Below, piece after piece: positions 27,502-36,222 of a stretch of 64,000 nucleotides of DNA; positions within the stretch are counted from its first letter, which is position 1, and each line of letters starts with the position of its first letter. A program made the position numbers and the translations under genes. The stretch covers positions 2,722,001 to 2,786,000 of the forward strand of contig LR882958.1 of NCBI GenBank assembly GCA_904830895.1. Reading direction: 5' to 3'. The DNA is from Planktothrix rubescens CCAP 1459/22 (GTDB taxonomy: Bacteria > Cyanobacteriota > Cyanobacteriia > Cyanobacteriales > Microcoleaceae). The notes under the pieces were generated by a model. It did not search any database. It saw nothing but the letters and a program-made list of their open reading frames with translations, and had not been told where the DNA came from.

Positions 27502-30500
27502 ATGCGTTTATCTCCCGTCTTAGTTGCGGTTTTTACTGCTTCAGCTACGTTTGGATTATCAAACTCTGCAAATGGTCAAACCGCCTATTCAGAATCTGAA
27601 AGTTCCCTCAGTTCTCAAGAGGCTTTTGAGCCAATAAATCCGAGTTTAAACCAATCGGAAACCCATGCAAAACCATCTTTAGATGTTAATCAGAGTATTC
27701 CCTCTACACCTATTAATTCTTTTGAAGGAATAGTTTTAAATAAAACTAAATCGCCGTATCCAGATCTAGCTTTTTCTCTGGGTCAATCCATAGGAAACCA
27801 GGTTTCCTATGCTTGGGTTAATACTTCCTATTCTCAAAATTTACCCGAATTTAATCCATCTCAACCTCTAATTAATTCTGCTTTAGATTCTTCTTTGAAT
27901 CCTACGGAATCAGAGGTTTTACCAGAAAATTATATTAGTCTAAATAAAGGTAAAAATACAGAAGATTTAGAAAAATTAGCACAAGTTTCAACCGAGGTTT
28001 CATCTGAAATTAGCAATACTGAAGCTAATGATTTTTCTAATTCAGCCATTATCCTGAATAAAGCTGAAACTGCAAAAGTCGGTAATTTTAGCTTTCCAGT
28101 ATTAACAGAAGATGTGATCGCCCTTAATTCCAACTTACCCGAATCTGATTTATTTCAACCGAGTTTAAATAAAGATTCCGAAAAAATAGCCCAATTCCCA
28201 ACTCCAGTTCCCGAAAAAATTGCAATTGCAGAAATTAATAATTTCTCGAATTTAGGAATTATCCTGAATAAAGCTGAAACTGCAAAAGTCGGTAATTTTA
28301 GCTTTCCAGTATTAACAGAAGATGCGATCATCCTCAATTCTAACTTACCTGAATCTGATTTATTTCAACCGAGTTTACATAAAGATTCCGAAAAAATAGC
28401 CCAATTCCCAACTCCAATTCCCGAAAAAATTGCAATTGCAGAAATTAATAATTTCTCGAATTTAGGAATTATCCTGAATAAAGCTGAAACTGAAAAAGTC
28501 GGTAATTTTAGCTTTCCAGTATTAACAGAAGAAGCGATCGCCCTTAATTCCAACTTACCTGAATCTGATTTATTTCAACCAAGTTTACATAAAGATTCCG
28601 AAAAAATAGCCCAATTCCCAACTCCAGTTCCCGAAAAAATTGCAATTGCAGAAATTAATAATTTCTCGAATTTAGGAATTATCCTGAATAAAGCTGAAAC
28701 TGCAAAAGTCGGTAATTTTAGCTTTCCAGTATTAACAGAAGATGCGATCGCCCTTAATTCCAACTTACCCGAATCTGATTTATTTCAACCAAGTTTACAT
28801 AAAGATTCCGAAAAAATAGCCCAATTCCCAACTCCAGTTCCCGAAAAAATTGCAATTGCAGAAATTAATAATTTCTCGAATTTAGGAATTATCCTGAATA
28901 AAGCTGAAACTGAAAAAGTCGGTAATTTTAGCTTTCCTGTATTAACAGAAGATGCGATCGCCCTTAATTCTAACTTACCTGAATCTGATTTATTTCAACC
29001 GAGTTTACATAAAGATTCCGAAAAAATAGCCCAATTCCCAACTCCAGTTCCCGAAAAAATTGCCAGTACAGAAATTAATAATTTCTCGAATTTAGGAATT
29101 ATCCTGAATAAAGCTGAAACTGAAAAAGTCGGTAATTTTAGCTTTCCTGTCGCAACAGAATCAGCGATCGCCCTTAATTCCAACTTACCCGAATCTGATT
29201 TATTTCAACCGAGTTTAAATAAAAATTTAGAAAAAATATCGCAATTTTCTCCCATAATTCCATTAACTATTGCTCAAGCAACACCCGAAACTTTACCCCC
29301 TAATTCTGAAGTTCCAATACAACCTGAAACTCCTGCTACTATCCCCCTTCCTAGCACACCCGCACCCTCTGAAACCGAAGTATTAGTCGGAGAAATTACG
29401 GTAACAGGAACCCAAGACCAAGGATTAATTGAAAAAGTATATAGCGTTATTTCCACCCAACCCGGACGAACAACAACCCGAACTCAATTACAAAGAGATA
29501 TTAATTCGATTTTCGCTACAGGTTTATTCCGAAATGTCAAAGCTGTTCCAGAAGATACACCTTTAGGAGTACGGGTTACTTTTGAAGTCGAAGAAAACCC
29601 CATCTTCAAAGAAGTTGTAATTCAAGGGAATACGGTTTTACCCCAAGAAATTATTAACGAAAGTTTCGGCGAGCAATTGAATAAAACCATCAACTTGAAT
29701 CAAATAGAAGCAGGAATTAAAAAAGTCAATCAATGGTATCAGGATAATGGCTATGTTTTAGCGCAGGTTGTCGCCGCTCCTGAAGTTACAAAAGAAGGTG
29801 TTGTTAACCTAGAAGTTGCAGAAGGGGTGATTGAAAATATTGGGGTGCGTTTCCTGAATAGCGATGGAGAAGCAACCGATGAAGAAGGAAAACCAATTTC
29901 GGGAAGAACCAGAGACTTTATTATCACCAGGGAAATTCAATTAAAACCAGGGGACGTATTTAACCAAAAAACCGCACAACAGGATTTAGCTCGGGTATTT
30001 GGTTTAGGAATTTTTGAAGATGTCCGCTTGGAATTAGAACCCGGAAAAGATAATCCCAGGGAGGCGGTAGTTGTTGTGAATGTGATCGAAAAAACCACCG
30101 GATCACTCGCATTTGGGGGAGGTGTAAGTTCCGCCGCCGGATTATTTGGAACCTTGAGTTATCAAGAAGTTAACTTAGGGGGAAATAACCAACGCTTAGG
30201 GGCGGAATTAGAGGCGGGAAATCGGGTATTTCAAATGGATTTAAACTTTACCGATCCTTGGATTGCGGGTGATCCCTATCGCACCTCTTATAGTGTGAAT
30301 GCTTTTAGACGTCGGACAATTTCCGTGGTCTTTGAAAATGGGCCAAAAGAGGTTTACTTAGCCAATGGCGATCGCCCCCGGGTAGTGAGGACTGGAGGAG
30401 GTATTAGTTTTACTCGTCCGTATGCGGATAATGTTTTTTCTGATCCCAATTGGGTCGCTTCCGTCGGATTCCAATATCAACGGGTGGAAATCACGGACTC

Positions 30501-31161
30501 CGATGGGAACATTAACCGTACCGATGAATTTGGGAATCAACTCAGTTATAGCGGGAGTGGAAAAGACGATTTATTCACCGTTCAGTTTGGATTTCTTCGA
30601 GATCGCCGCAACAATAAGCAACAACCCACCTCCGGTTATTTAGTGCGTTTTGGTTCGGAACAATCTATCCCGGTGGGTTCGGGAAGTATTTTAATGAACC
30701 GTTTGCGGGCTGCATATACTTTTTATATTCCGGTGAAATTCCTCTCCGGTTTGATTCCCGAAGGCGATCAATCCTTTGCTTTTAACTTCCAAGGAGGTAC
30801 GGTAATTGGGAACTTACCCCCCTATGAAGCCTTTCCCTTGGGTGGGACGACTTCAGTACGGGGTTGGGAAGAAGGGGCGATCGCTTCTACCCGAAGTTTT
30901 ATCCAAGCCTCCATTGAGTATCGTTTTCCTCTGTTTTCCAAGTTTCTTGGCGGAGCGCTCTTTGTGGACGCGGCAACGGACTTAGGTTCCCAGGGGACAG
31001 TTCCTGGCTCTCCTGGGGGTGTGCGGGATAAACCCGGAAGTGGTTTCGGTTATGGGGTTGGTGTGCGCCTACAAACTCCCCTAGGGCCAGTACGGATTGA
31101 TTATGGGATTAATAATAATGGAGATGGTCGGATTCACTTCGGTTTAGGAGAACGGTTCTAA
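27502..31161 (+). CDS. Omp85/BamA-type outer-membrane protein with N-terminal 70-aa repeats
   Basis: Outer-membrane beta-barrel assembly or translocation protein of the Omp85/Toc75 class. The ATG at 27502 begins a signal peptide (MRLSPVLVAVFTASATF...); a GTG nine codons upstream is also in frame. A periplasmic region holds six tandem 70-residue repeats (28051-29310; residues about 184-600) containing ILNKAETAKVGNFSFPV and LPESDLFQPSL. Then come a Pro-rich linker, POTRA domains (from EVLVGEITVTGTQDQG) and a C-terminal barrel ending in GRIHFGLGERF with the terminal aromatic. Cyanobacterial Omp85 proteins usually have a Pro-rich N-terminus; the long exact repeats are unusual. Confidence 0.9.
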   Translation: MRLSPVLVAVFTASATFGLSNSANGQTAYSESESSLSSQEAFEPINPSLNQSETHAKPSLDVNQSIPSTPINSFEGIVLNKTKSPYPDLAFSLGQSIGNQVSYAWVNTSYSQNLPEFNPSQPLINSALDSSLNPTESEVLPENYISLNKGKNTEDLEKLAQVSTEVSSEISNTEANDFSNSAIILNKAETAKVGNFSFPVLTEDVIALNSNLPESDLFQPSLNKDSEKIAQFPTPVPEKIAIAEINNFSNLGIILNKAETAKVGNFSFPVLTEDAIILNSNLPESDLFQPSLHKDSEKIAQFPTPIPEKIAIAEINNFSNLGIILNKAETEKVGNFSFPVLTEEAIALNSNLPESDLFQPSLHKDSEKIAQFPTPVPEKIAIAEINNFSNLGIILNKAETAKVGNFSFPVLTEDAIALNSNLPESDLFQPSLHKDSEKIAQFPTPVPEKIAIAEINNFSNLGIILNKAETEKVGNFSFPVLTEDAIALNSNLPESDLFQPSLHKDSEKIAQFPTPVPEKIASTEINNFSNLGIILNKAETEKVGNFSFPVATESAIALNSNLPESDLFQPSLNKNLEKISQFSPIIPLTIAQATPETLPPNSEVPIQPETPATIPLPSTPAPSETEVLVGEITVTGTQDQGLIEKVYSVISTQPGRTTTRTQLQRDINSIFATGLFRNVKAVPEDTPLGVRVTFEVEENPIFKEVVIQGNTVLPQEIINESFGEQLNKTINLNQIEAGIKKVNQWYQDNGYVLAQVVAAPEVTKEGVVNLEVAEGVIENIGVRFLNSDGEATDEEGKPISGRTRDFIITREIQLKPGDVFNQKTAQQDLARVFGLGIFEDVRLELEPGKDNPREAVVVVNVIEKTTGSLAFGGGVSSAAGLFGTLSYQEVNLGGNNQRLGAELEAGNRVFQMDLNFTDPWIAGDPYRTSYSVNAFRRRTISVVFENGPKEVYLANGDRPRVVRTGGGISFTRPYADNVFSDPNWVASVGFQYQRVEITDSDGNINRTDEFGNQLSYSGSGKDDLFTVQFGFLRDRRNNKQQPTSGYLVRFGSEQSIPVGSGSILMNRLRAAYTFYIPVKFLSGLIPEGDQSFAFNFQGGTVIGNLPPYEAFPLGGTTSVRGWEEGAIASTRSFIQASIEYRFPLFSKFLGGALFVDAATDLGSQGTVPGSPGGVRDKPGSGFGYGVGVRLQTPLGPVRIDYGINNNGDGRIHFGLGERF
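28051..29310 (+). repeat. Six tandem 210-bp coding repeats in the Omp85 gene
   Basis: Units start at 28051, 28261, 28471, 28681, 28891 and 29101, each with ATCCTGAATAAAGCTGAAAC. Units 2-5 are almost identical; unit 6 diverges in its second half. Most units carry a HIP1-like GCGATCGCCC. A weak partial unit precedes the first. Confidence 0.92.
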
Positions 31162-31203
31162 AAAGTATTATCTGGTTTTCGTAATTCGTAATTCCCTATA
31201 TAG

Positions 31204-32154
31204 ATGGATTTTAATTTTTTCCTACAATCATTTTTAAATGGTTTATCAATTGGGAGTGTTTATGCTATTTTTGCCTTGGGTTACACTCTAGTTTTTTCGA
31301 TTTTAGGGGTGATTAATTTTGCCCATGGTGCTATTTTTACCTTGGGAGCTTATTTTACCTATATCTTATCCGGGGGCGTTTTTGGGTTTAATGGATTATT
31401 AGCCAATGGTAAGTTACCCTTTCAATTCCCGTTTTTTATAGCCTTAATTCTAGGGAGTATTTTAGCCGGGTTAGCCTCAATTGTCTTGGAAAGATTAGCC
31501 TTTAGACCCTTGAGAGTTAGAGGGGCTGATTCCCTATTAACCTTGGTTTCCAGTTTGGGGGCTGCGGTGGTGATTGTGAATACAATTCAATATTTAGTCG
31601 GGGCAGAAATTTACACATTTCCTGATAATATTTATGGCAATATTCCCGCAGCAATTAATTTCGGTACAGCCACAAAACCGATTATGATTAGAAGCGTTCA
31701 GGTGATTATTTTTACGGTTTGTATGGTCATCGTGGCTTTATTAACCTATCTGGTAAATAAAACTAAGATTGGTAAAGCCTTACAAGCGGTGGCTGAGGAT
31801 GAAATTACCGCCAGTTTATTAGGAATTAACCCGGAACAGTTTATTATATTAACGTTTTTTGTCAGTGGATTTTTAGCGGGACTCGCCGGAACTTTGGTAG
31901 GATCTAGTGTGAGTATTGCGGGGCCTTATTTTGGCATTGCTTTCGGTTTAAAGGGGTTAGGAGTAATCGTTTTAGGGGGGTTAGGAAGTATTCCAGGGGC
32001 TGTAATTGGGGGATTATTATTAGGGTTAGCAGAAGCTTTTGTTCCCGCCGATTTTTCCGGTTATCGAGAAGCGATTTCCTTTGCTATTCTATTAATAATG
32101 CTATTAATTCGACCCCAGGGATTATTAGGACGTAAACGCATTCAAAAGGTATAA
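31204..32154 (+). CDS. livH: Branched-chain/neutral amino-acid ABC permease (LivH/NatD type)
   Basis: Inner-membrane permease of the HAAT-type ABC family, 316 residues with about eight TM segments. LivH-type hallmarks are the N-terminal NGLSIGSVYAIFALGYTLV, NFAHGAIFTLGAY and the ATPase-coupling loop with AVAEDEITASLLGINPEQ. First of four tightly spaced genes (gaps of 3-10 bp) forming a complete permease/ATPase set. Cyanobacterial homologues form the N-I neutral amino-acid system (Nat). No periplasmic binding protein is adjacent, so substrate choice cannot be read from the locus. Confidence 0.9.
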   Translation: MDFNFFLQSFLNGLSIGSVYAIFALGYTLVFSILGVINFAHGAIFTLGAYFTYILSGGVFGFNGLLANGKLPFQFPFFIALILGSILAGLASIVLERLAFRPLRVRGADSLLTLVSSLGAAVVIVNTIQYLVGAEIYTFPDNIYGNIPAAINFGTATKPIMIRSVQVIIFTVCMVIVALLTYLVNKTKIGKALQAVAEDEITASLLGINPEQFIILTFFVSGFLAGLAGTLVGSSVSIAGPYFGIAFGLKGLGVIVLGGLGSIPGAVIGGLLLGLAEAFVPADFSGYREAISFAILLIMLLIRPQGLLGRKRIQKV

Positions 32155-32162
32155 TTCATTCC

Positions 32163-33116
32163 ATGATTAATTTTTTGAACACCTACGGGTTTTTAATCGT
32201 TTCTATGTTATTTGGAGCGATTTTAGGGTTATCCGTTTATTTACCCTTAATGGCGGGTCAACTCTCCTTAGCAACCCCTGGATTTTATGCGTTAGGGGGT
32301 TATATTGCGGCGATTTTATCTACCCAGGTTTTTAAATTTAAAGGGACTATTTTTCCCTTACCTTTTTTGTTTTTAGAACTATTGATCACTGCCATAATTT
32401 CTGCTATTTTAGCCATAGGATTAGGCATTCCAGTATTGAGATTACGAGGAATTTATCTAGCCATTTCAACTATTGCTTTAGTCGAAATTTTACGGGTTTT
32501 AGCCTTAAATCTAGAGATAACTGGAGGTGCAGTTGGTATCTTTGGGATTCCCCAACCCTTTGCAACTCCCCTAGAATATTTATGGGTGGCAATTCCCCTA
32601 TTAATTCTGAGTATGATATTCTTATATCGCTTAGAAAAAATTAAAGCCGGACGCGCTTTTAGTGCAATTCGAGAAGATGAATTAGCCGCCGATTCTATGG
32701 GGGTTAATCCTACCCATTATAAAGTGTTATCCTTTACCTTGGGGGCAATTTTAGCGGGATTAGTGGGAACTATTAGCGCCCATTTTCTCAATACTTGGAA
32801 TGCTCGTCAAGGCACCTTTGATAGTAGTATTATTTATTTAGCTTTTGTTTTAATTGGCGGGTCAAGAACCTTTTGGGGCCCCGTCTTAGGGGGAATTATT
32901 CTTACCGCTTTACCGGAAGTTTTACGGGGAATGGGAGAAATTAGTGGTTTACCTTTATGGTTAGCCCAATTCTTACGGGAAGGTCGTTTAATTATTTTTG
33001 GGGTATTATTGGTTTTGGGGTCAATTTTTTATCCTCAAGGTTTAATTACTCCAGAATTATTAAACAAGATTACTCGAAAAAATCCCTGGCGGGGACTATT
33101 AAAAAAACAATCATAA
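32163..33116 (+). CDS. livM: Branched-chain/neutral amino-acid ABC permease (LivM/NatC type)
   Basis: Second permease of the transporter, 317 residues, multi-TM. The LivM signature is GIPVLRLRGIYLAISTIAL and the coupling loop is AFSAIREDELAADSMGVNPT. It starts 8 bp after the LivH gene and would form the heterodimeric membrane channel with it. Confidence 0.9.
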   Translation: MINFLNTYGFLIVSMLFGAILGLSVYLPLMAGQLSLATPGFYALGGYIAAILSTQVFKFKGTIFPLPFLFLELLITAIISAILAIGLGIPVLRLRGIYLAISTIALVEILRVLALNLEITGGAVGIFGIPQPFATPLEYLWVAIPLLILSMIFLYRLEKIKAGRAFSAIREDELAADSMGVNPTHYKVLSFTLGAILAGLVGTISAHFLNTWNARQGTFDSSIIYLAFVLIGGSRTFWGPVLGGIILTALPEVLRGMGEISGLPLWLAQFLREGRLIIFGVLLVLGSIFYPQGLITPELLNKITRKNPWRGLLKKQS

Positions 33117-33126
33117 GGGTTAAAAA

Positions 33127-33906
33127 ATGAGTTTATCAACCTTAAAACCCCTTTTAGAAGTCCAAGGTTTAACTCGATATTTTGGGGGATTATTAGCAGT
33201 TGATCAGGTTTCGTTTGCGGTTCAAGATCAAGAAATATTTGGTTTAATTGGCCCTAATGGAGCGGGGAAAACTACCTTATTTAATTTAATTACAGGGTTA
33301 ATTCCTCCCTCTAAAGGGGCTTTAATTTATCAGAATAATTCTATTACTCAATTAAAACCCTATCAAATTGCTGAAAAGGGGATAGCTAGAACTTTTCAAA
33401 ACCTCCGACTATTTGGCAATTTATCGGCTTTAGAAAACGTTGTTATTGCTCGTCATATCCATAATCAAGCTAATCTAATTTCAGGGGTTTTAGGTTTGCC
33501 AAAAGCGGTAAAAATTGAACAGGAAAACTATCAAAAAGCCAGGGAATTATTAGATATATTTGGATTAGCAGAAAGGGCTGAACAAAAAGCTCGTAATTTT
33601 GCTTATGGCGACCAAAGACGCTTAGAAATTGCTCGGGCTTTAGCCTTAGAACCGAAATTGTTATTATTAGATGAACCTGCGGCGGGTATGAACCCCAGTG
33701 AGAAAAAAGAACTCAGTGATTTAATTAGAAAAATTCGAGAACAATTTCAATTAACAGTAATTTTAATTGAACATCATGTACCCTTAGTGATGGGGTTATG
33801 CGATCGCATTGCGGTATTAGACTTTGGAAAATTAATTGCTTTAGGAGAACCGGAAATGGTGAGAAATAATCCGGCGGTAATTGAAGCCTATTTAGGAGAT
33901 GAATAA
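33127..33906 (+). CDS. livG: Amino-acid ABC transporter ATPase (LivG type)
   Basis: Cytoplasmic ATPase, 259 residues. Walker A GPNGAGKTTLF near residue 41, a family-typical TFQNLRLF Q-loop, a variant signature motif FAYGDQRRLEIARAL, Walker B LLLLDEPAAGMN and H-loop LIEHHV. LivG proteins normally have the FAYGxQRRLEIARAL form of the signature, so the variant is not a defect. Confidence 0.93.
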   Translation: MSLSTLKPLLEVQGLTRYFGGLLAVDQVSFAVQDQEIFGLIGPNGAGKTTLFNLITGLIPPSKGALIYQNNSITQLKPYQIAEKGIARTFQNLRLFGNLSALENVVIARHIHNQANLISGVLGLPKAVKIEQENYQKARELLDIFGLAERAEQKARNFAYGDQRRLEIARALALEPKLLLLDEPAAGMNPSEKKELSDLIRKIREQFQLTVILIEHHVPLVMGLCDRIAVLDFGKLIALGEPEMVRNNPAVIEAYLGDE

Positions 33907-33909
33907 GTT

Positions 33910-34611
33910 ATGTTAGAATTAGTTAGTCTATCGGTTAATTATGGTGCAATTCAAGCATTAAAAGAGATTAATATTATTATTAATCAAGGGGAAATTGTCA
34001 CCCTAATTGGAGCGAATGGAGCAGGGAAAAGTACCACCTTAAAAACCATTTCTCGATTAATTAATCCCCGCCAAGGAAAAATCCTTTATCAAGGAAAAGA
34101 TATCACCGATTTACGTCCCGATCAAGTTGTTAAAATGGGAATAGCCCAAAGTCCAGAAGGTCGGAGAATACTATCTCAACAAACCATATTAACCAATTTA
34201 GAATTAGGGGCTTATACTCGTAGCGATCGCTTAGGAATTAAAGCCGATATTGAAAAACAATTTATGATTTTTCCTCGGTTAGCAGAACGAAAACATCAAT
34301 TAGCAGGAACTCTAAGCGGTGGAGAACAGCAAATGTTAGCGATCGCCCGGGCGGTGATGAGTCGTCCTAAGCTATTATTATTAGACGAACCCAGTTTAGG
34401 TTTAGCTCCTCAAATTGTTAGAGAAATCTTCTCGGTAATTCGTCAATTAAATCAATCCGGTGTTACAATTTTATTAGTGGAACAAAATGCCCATTTAGCT
34501 TTAGAAATTGCAAATCGAGGTTATGTTTTAGAAGCTGGATATTTAACCCTAACAGGGAAAGCCTCTGATTTATTAATAGATGAACGAGTTAGACAAGCCT
34601 ATTTAGGTTAA
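33910..34611 (+). CDS. livF: Amino-acid ABC transporter ATPase (LivF type)
   Basis: Second ATPase, 233 residues. Walker A GANGAGKSTTLK, Q-loop region MGIAQSPEGRRI, signature LSGGEQQMLAIARA, Walker B LLLLDEPSLGLAP and H-loop VEQNAH. It starts 3 bp after the LivG gene. With LivG it would form the ATPase heterodimer. Confidence 0.94.
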   Translation: MLELVSLSVNYGAIQALKEINIIINQGEIVTLIGANGAGKSTTLKTISRLINPRQGKILYQGKDITDLRPDQVVKMGIAQSPEGRRILSQQTILTNLELGAYTRSDRLGIKADIEKQFMIFPRLAERKHQLAGTLSGGEQQMLAIARAVMSRPKLLLLDEPSLGLAPQIVREIFSVIRQLNQSGVTILLVEQNAHLALEIANRGYVLEAGYLTLTGKASDLLIDERVRQAYLG

Positions 34612-34622
34612 AAGTTGAAAAA

Positions 34623-34871
34623 ATGACCCTCACTATTGATAAAATCCTTTATAGCAACCTATTAGCTAAAATCACCCCTCAAGTCATTGAAACCGAGGAG
34701 GAATATGATCGGATTTTAGCAATTGTTGAAGGATTAACTTTTAGTAAAACTCTCACTCCTGAAGAACGAGTATTATTAAAATTACTGGTTCAGTTAATTG
34801 AAACTTACGAATCAGAACACTATCCCATTGATGAGCCTAAATTCGACTTAATTCTTCCTGAATTTTCTTAA
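34623..34871 (+). CDS. HigA-type antitoxin N-terminal domain lacking the HTH
   Basis: An 82-residue protein matching the N-terminal half of HigA-family antitoxins (IETEEEYDRILAIVEGL, LTPEERVLLKLLVQLIETYE, EHYPI). In the usual family an XRE helix-turn-helix follows the HYPI segment; here the frame ends after PKFDLILPEFS. The 3' end overlaps the convergent gene by 35 bp. It may be a truncated remnant retained in frame or a short variant. No HigB toxin is adjacent. Confidence 0.65.
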   Translation: MTLTIDKILYSNLLAKITPQVIETEEEYDRILAIVEGLTFSKTLTPEERVLLKLLVQLIETYESEHYPIDEPKFDLILPEFS

Positions 34872-36057
34872 GCTCTAAAATTTTATAGCTAATCCATTCT
34901 TTAATGGCTTGACGACTTTCTAAGGTTTCTTTCTTAGTAGAAGAGGCTGATAGTAACAAATTATAAAACCTTTTTAAGTCTTCTAACGAATCATTCATTA
35001 GATTGAATTCAGATTCAAAAAACTTTTCGACTTTAAAAGAAATTTTATCAAAGAATTGCTTTTTATTTTTATATAAAACATTATAAGCTGCATCAAGATT
35101 TTCTGTTTCATCTTTTTTGTCCTTAAACATTATTAGCCCAAATCCTAGAGCAGATAATAAAAGATAGGGTAAAATAATAATTGAAAATTGTCGTGCGAAA
35201 AACTGGCCAAAGTAAATAAACACAATAACAATTACTTTTTGCAAGTTGTTGGATTTCATAGCAACTTCTAACTGATCACTATCTCCATCGAAATCTACAT
35301 AGTTTAATCTCAATAATGACTGTTTTACAGAGTTAGTTATGTTAAGGGCATAAAGCTCATTCTTAATATCTTGAAATATCTCATCAACCTGATTTTCTAG
35401 TTTTTCAATTTCAGGAATGATAATATCTTGATTCAATGCTTTAATTTGCCATTGGTTAAATTCTTCTAAAACGTATTCTTTCATTCTTTCACGATTTTTA
35501 GCTTCTTTATCTTTCATGTATTTGTAAGATTTACGTAGATTAAAGACAAAGTTTGCAGCACCATATCTTGCAGGACTATCCTCATCTTTTTCTTTTGAGA
35601 ATTCCTGCATTTTCTCAGCCATTTTATTTTTCAGAGAAGGAATCCATTCTTCAAATAATTTTTCAGATTTAGTTTTTGTTTCATTCTTCGATTGCTCTAC
35701 TAACTTTTTAATTTTTTTTTGATATCCAGCTAATATACTCATGTTGTCAAAGCTGCTTTTTTTCAAAGCCTGAGAAATATTAACTTCGTTACTTAGCAAA
35801 GCATCTAATTTTTCTAGGCAAGTTACAAATGTTACTAAAAAATTTTGCATAGAATCATAAGACAATTGAATTTGTTCATTTTCTTGATGACTTTGTATTT
35901 GTTCTAAATATTTCATAAAATTCTGAAATTCTTCTATCTTAGAATTATCGATATCGAAGCTGGTTAGAGGTAAAACCAATAAATACTGAGATTCTTCTAT
36001 GACATCAAGAACTTGATAGCTCAACAGGCGAAGTTGATTTTGAGTGGTACTATCCAT
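34837..36057 (-). CDS. Helical membrane protein, unrecognised
   Basis: A 406-residue, Lys/Glu-rich, almost wholly helical protein with two adjacent TM segments (about 273-288 and 292-311) and coiled-coil-prone arms on both sides (about 110-240 and 318-405). The layout recalls the stalk and membrane paddle of bacterial dynamin-like proteins, but no GTPase P-loop is present. HIP1 sites are absent and composition is AT-rich, unlike the neighbouring housekeeping genes. Divergent from the gene at 36223 with a 165-bp gap, suggesting a functional pair. Function unknown. Confidence 0.6.
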   Translation of the reverse strand: MDSTTQNQLRLLSYQVLDVIEESQYLLVLPLTSFDIDNSKIEEFQNFMKYLEQIQSHQENEQIQLSYDSMQNFLVTFVTCLEKLDALLSNEVNISQALKKSSFDNMSILAGYQKKIKKLVEQSKNETKTKSEKLFEEWIPSLKNKMAEKMQEFSKEKDEDSPARYGAANFVFNLRKSYKYMKDKEAKNRERMKEYVLEEFNQWQIKALNQDIIIPEIEKLENQVDEIFQDIKNELYALNITNSVKQSLLRLNYVDFDGDSDQLEVAMKSNNLQKVIVIVFIYFGQFFARQFSIIILPYLLLSALGFGLIMFKDKKDETENLDAAYNVLYKNKKQFFDKISFKVEKFFESEFNLMNDSLEDLKRFYNLLLSASSTKKETLESRQAIKEWISYKILELKKIQEELSRI

Positions 36058-36222
36058 AGTTTAAACCCTTGCTGTTAGATTGGATACAAAAATCAAACTT
36101 TAAATTTAACATAAAAAGTTTGACTCAGATAGACGTGGAACTCTTTTGGCCAATACAAAGGTAGTCTCACTAGATCTATGATATAACTTAGATATACTTT
36201 TGGAACAGAATTTTTCAGATTT

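Noticed and set aside
28051..29310. Regular 210-bp repeats that could be mistaken for a CRISPR-like array, with antisense frames of about 60 codons in each unit
   Set aside because: The units are continuous, have no spacers, and keep the Omp85 reading frame. The antisense frames repeat only because the sense repeat does.
34837..36057. Assignment as a bacterial dynamin
   Set aside because: No GTPase P-loop is present; only the helical and paddle-like layout is similar.
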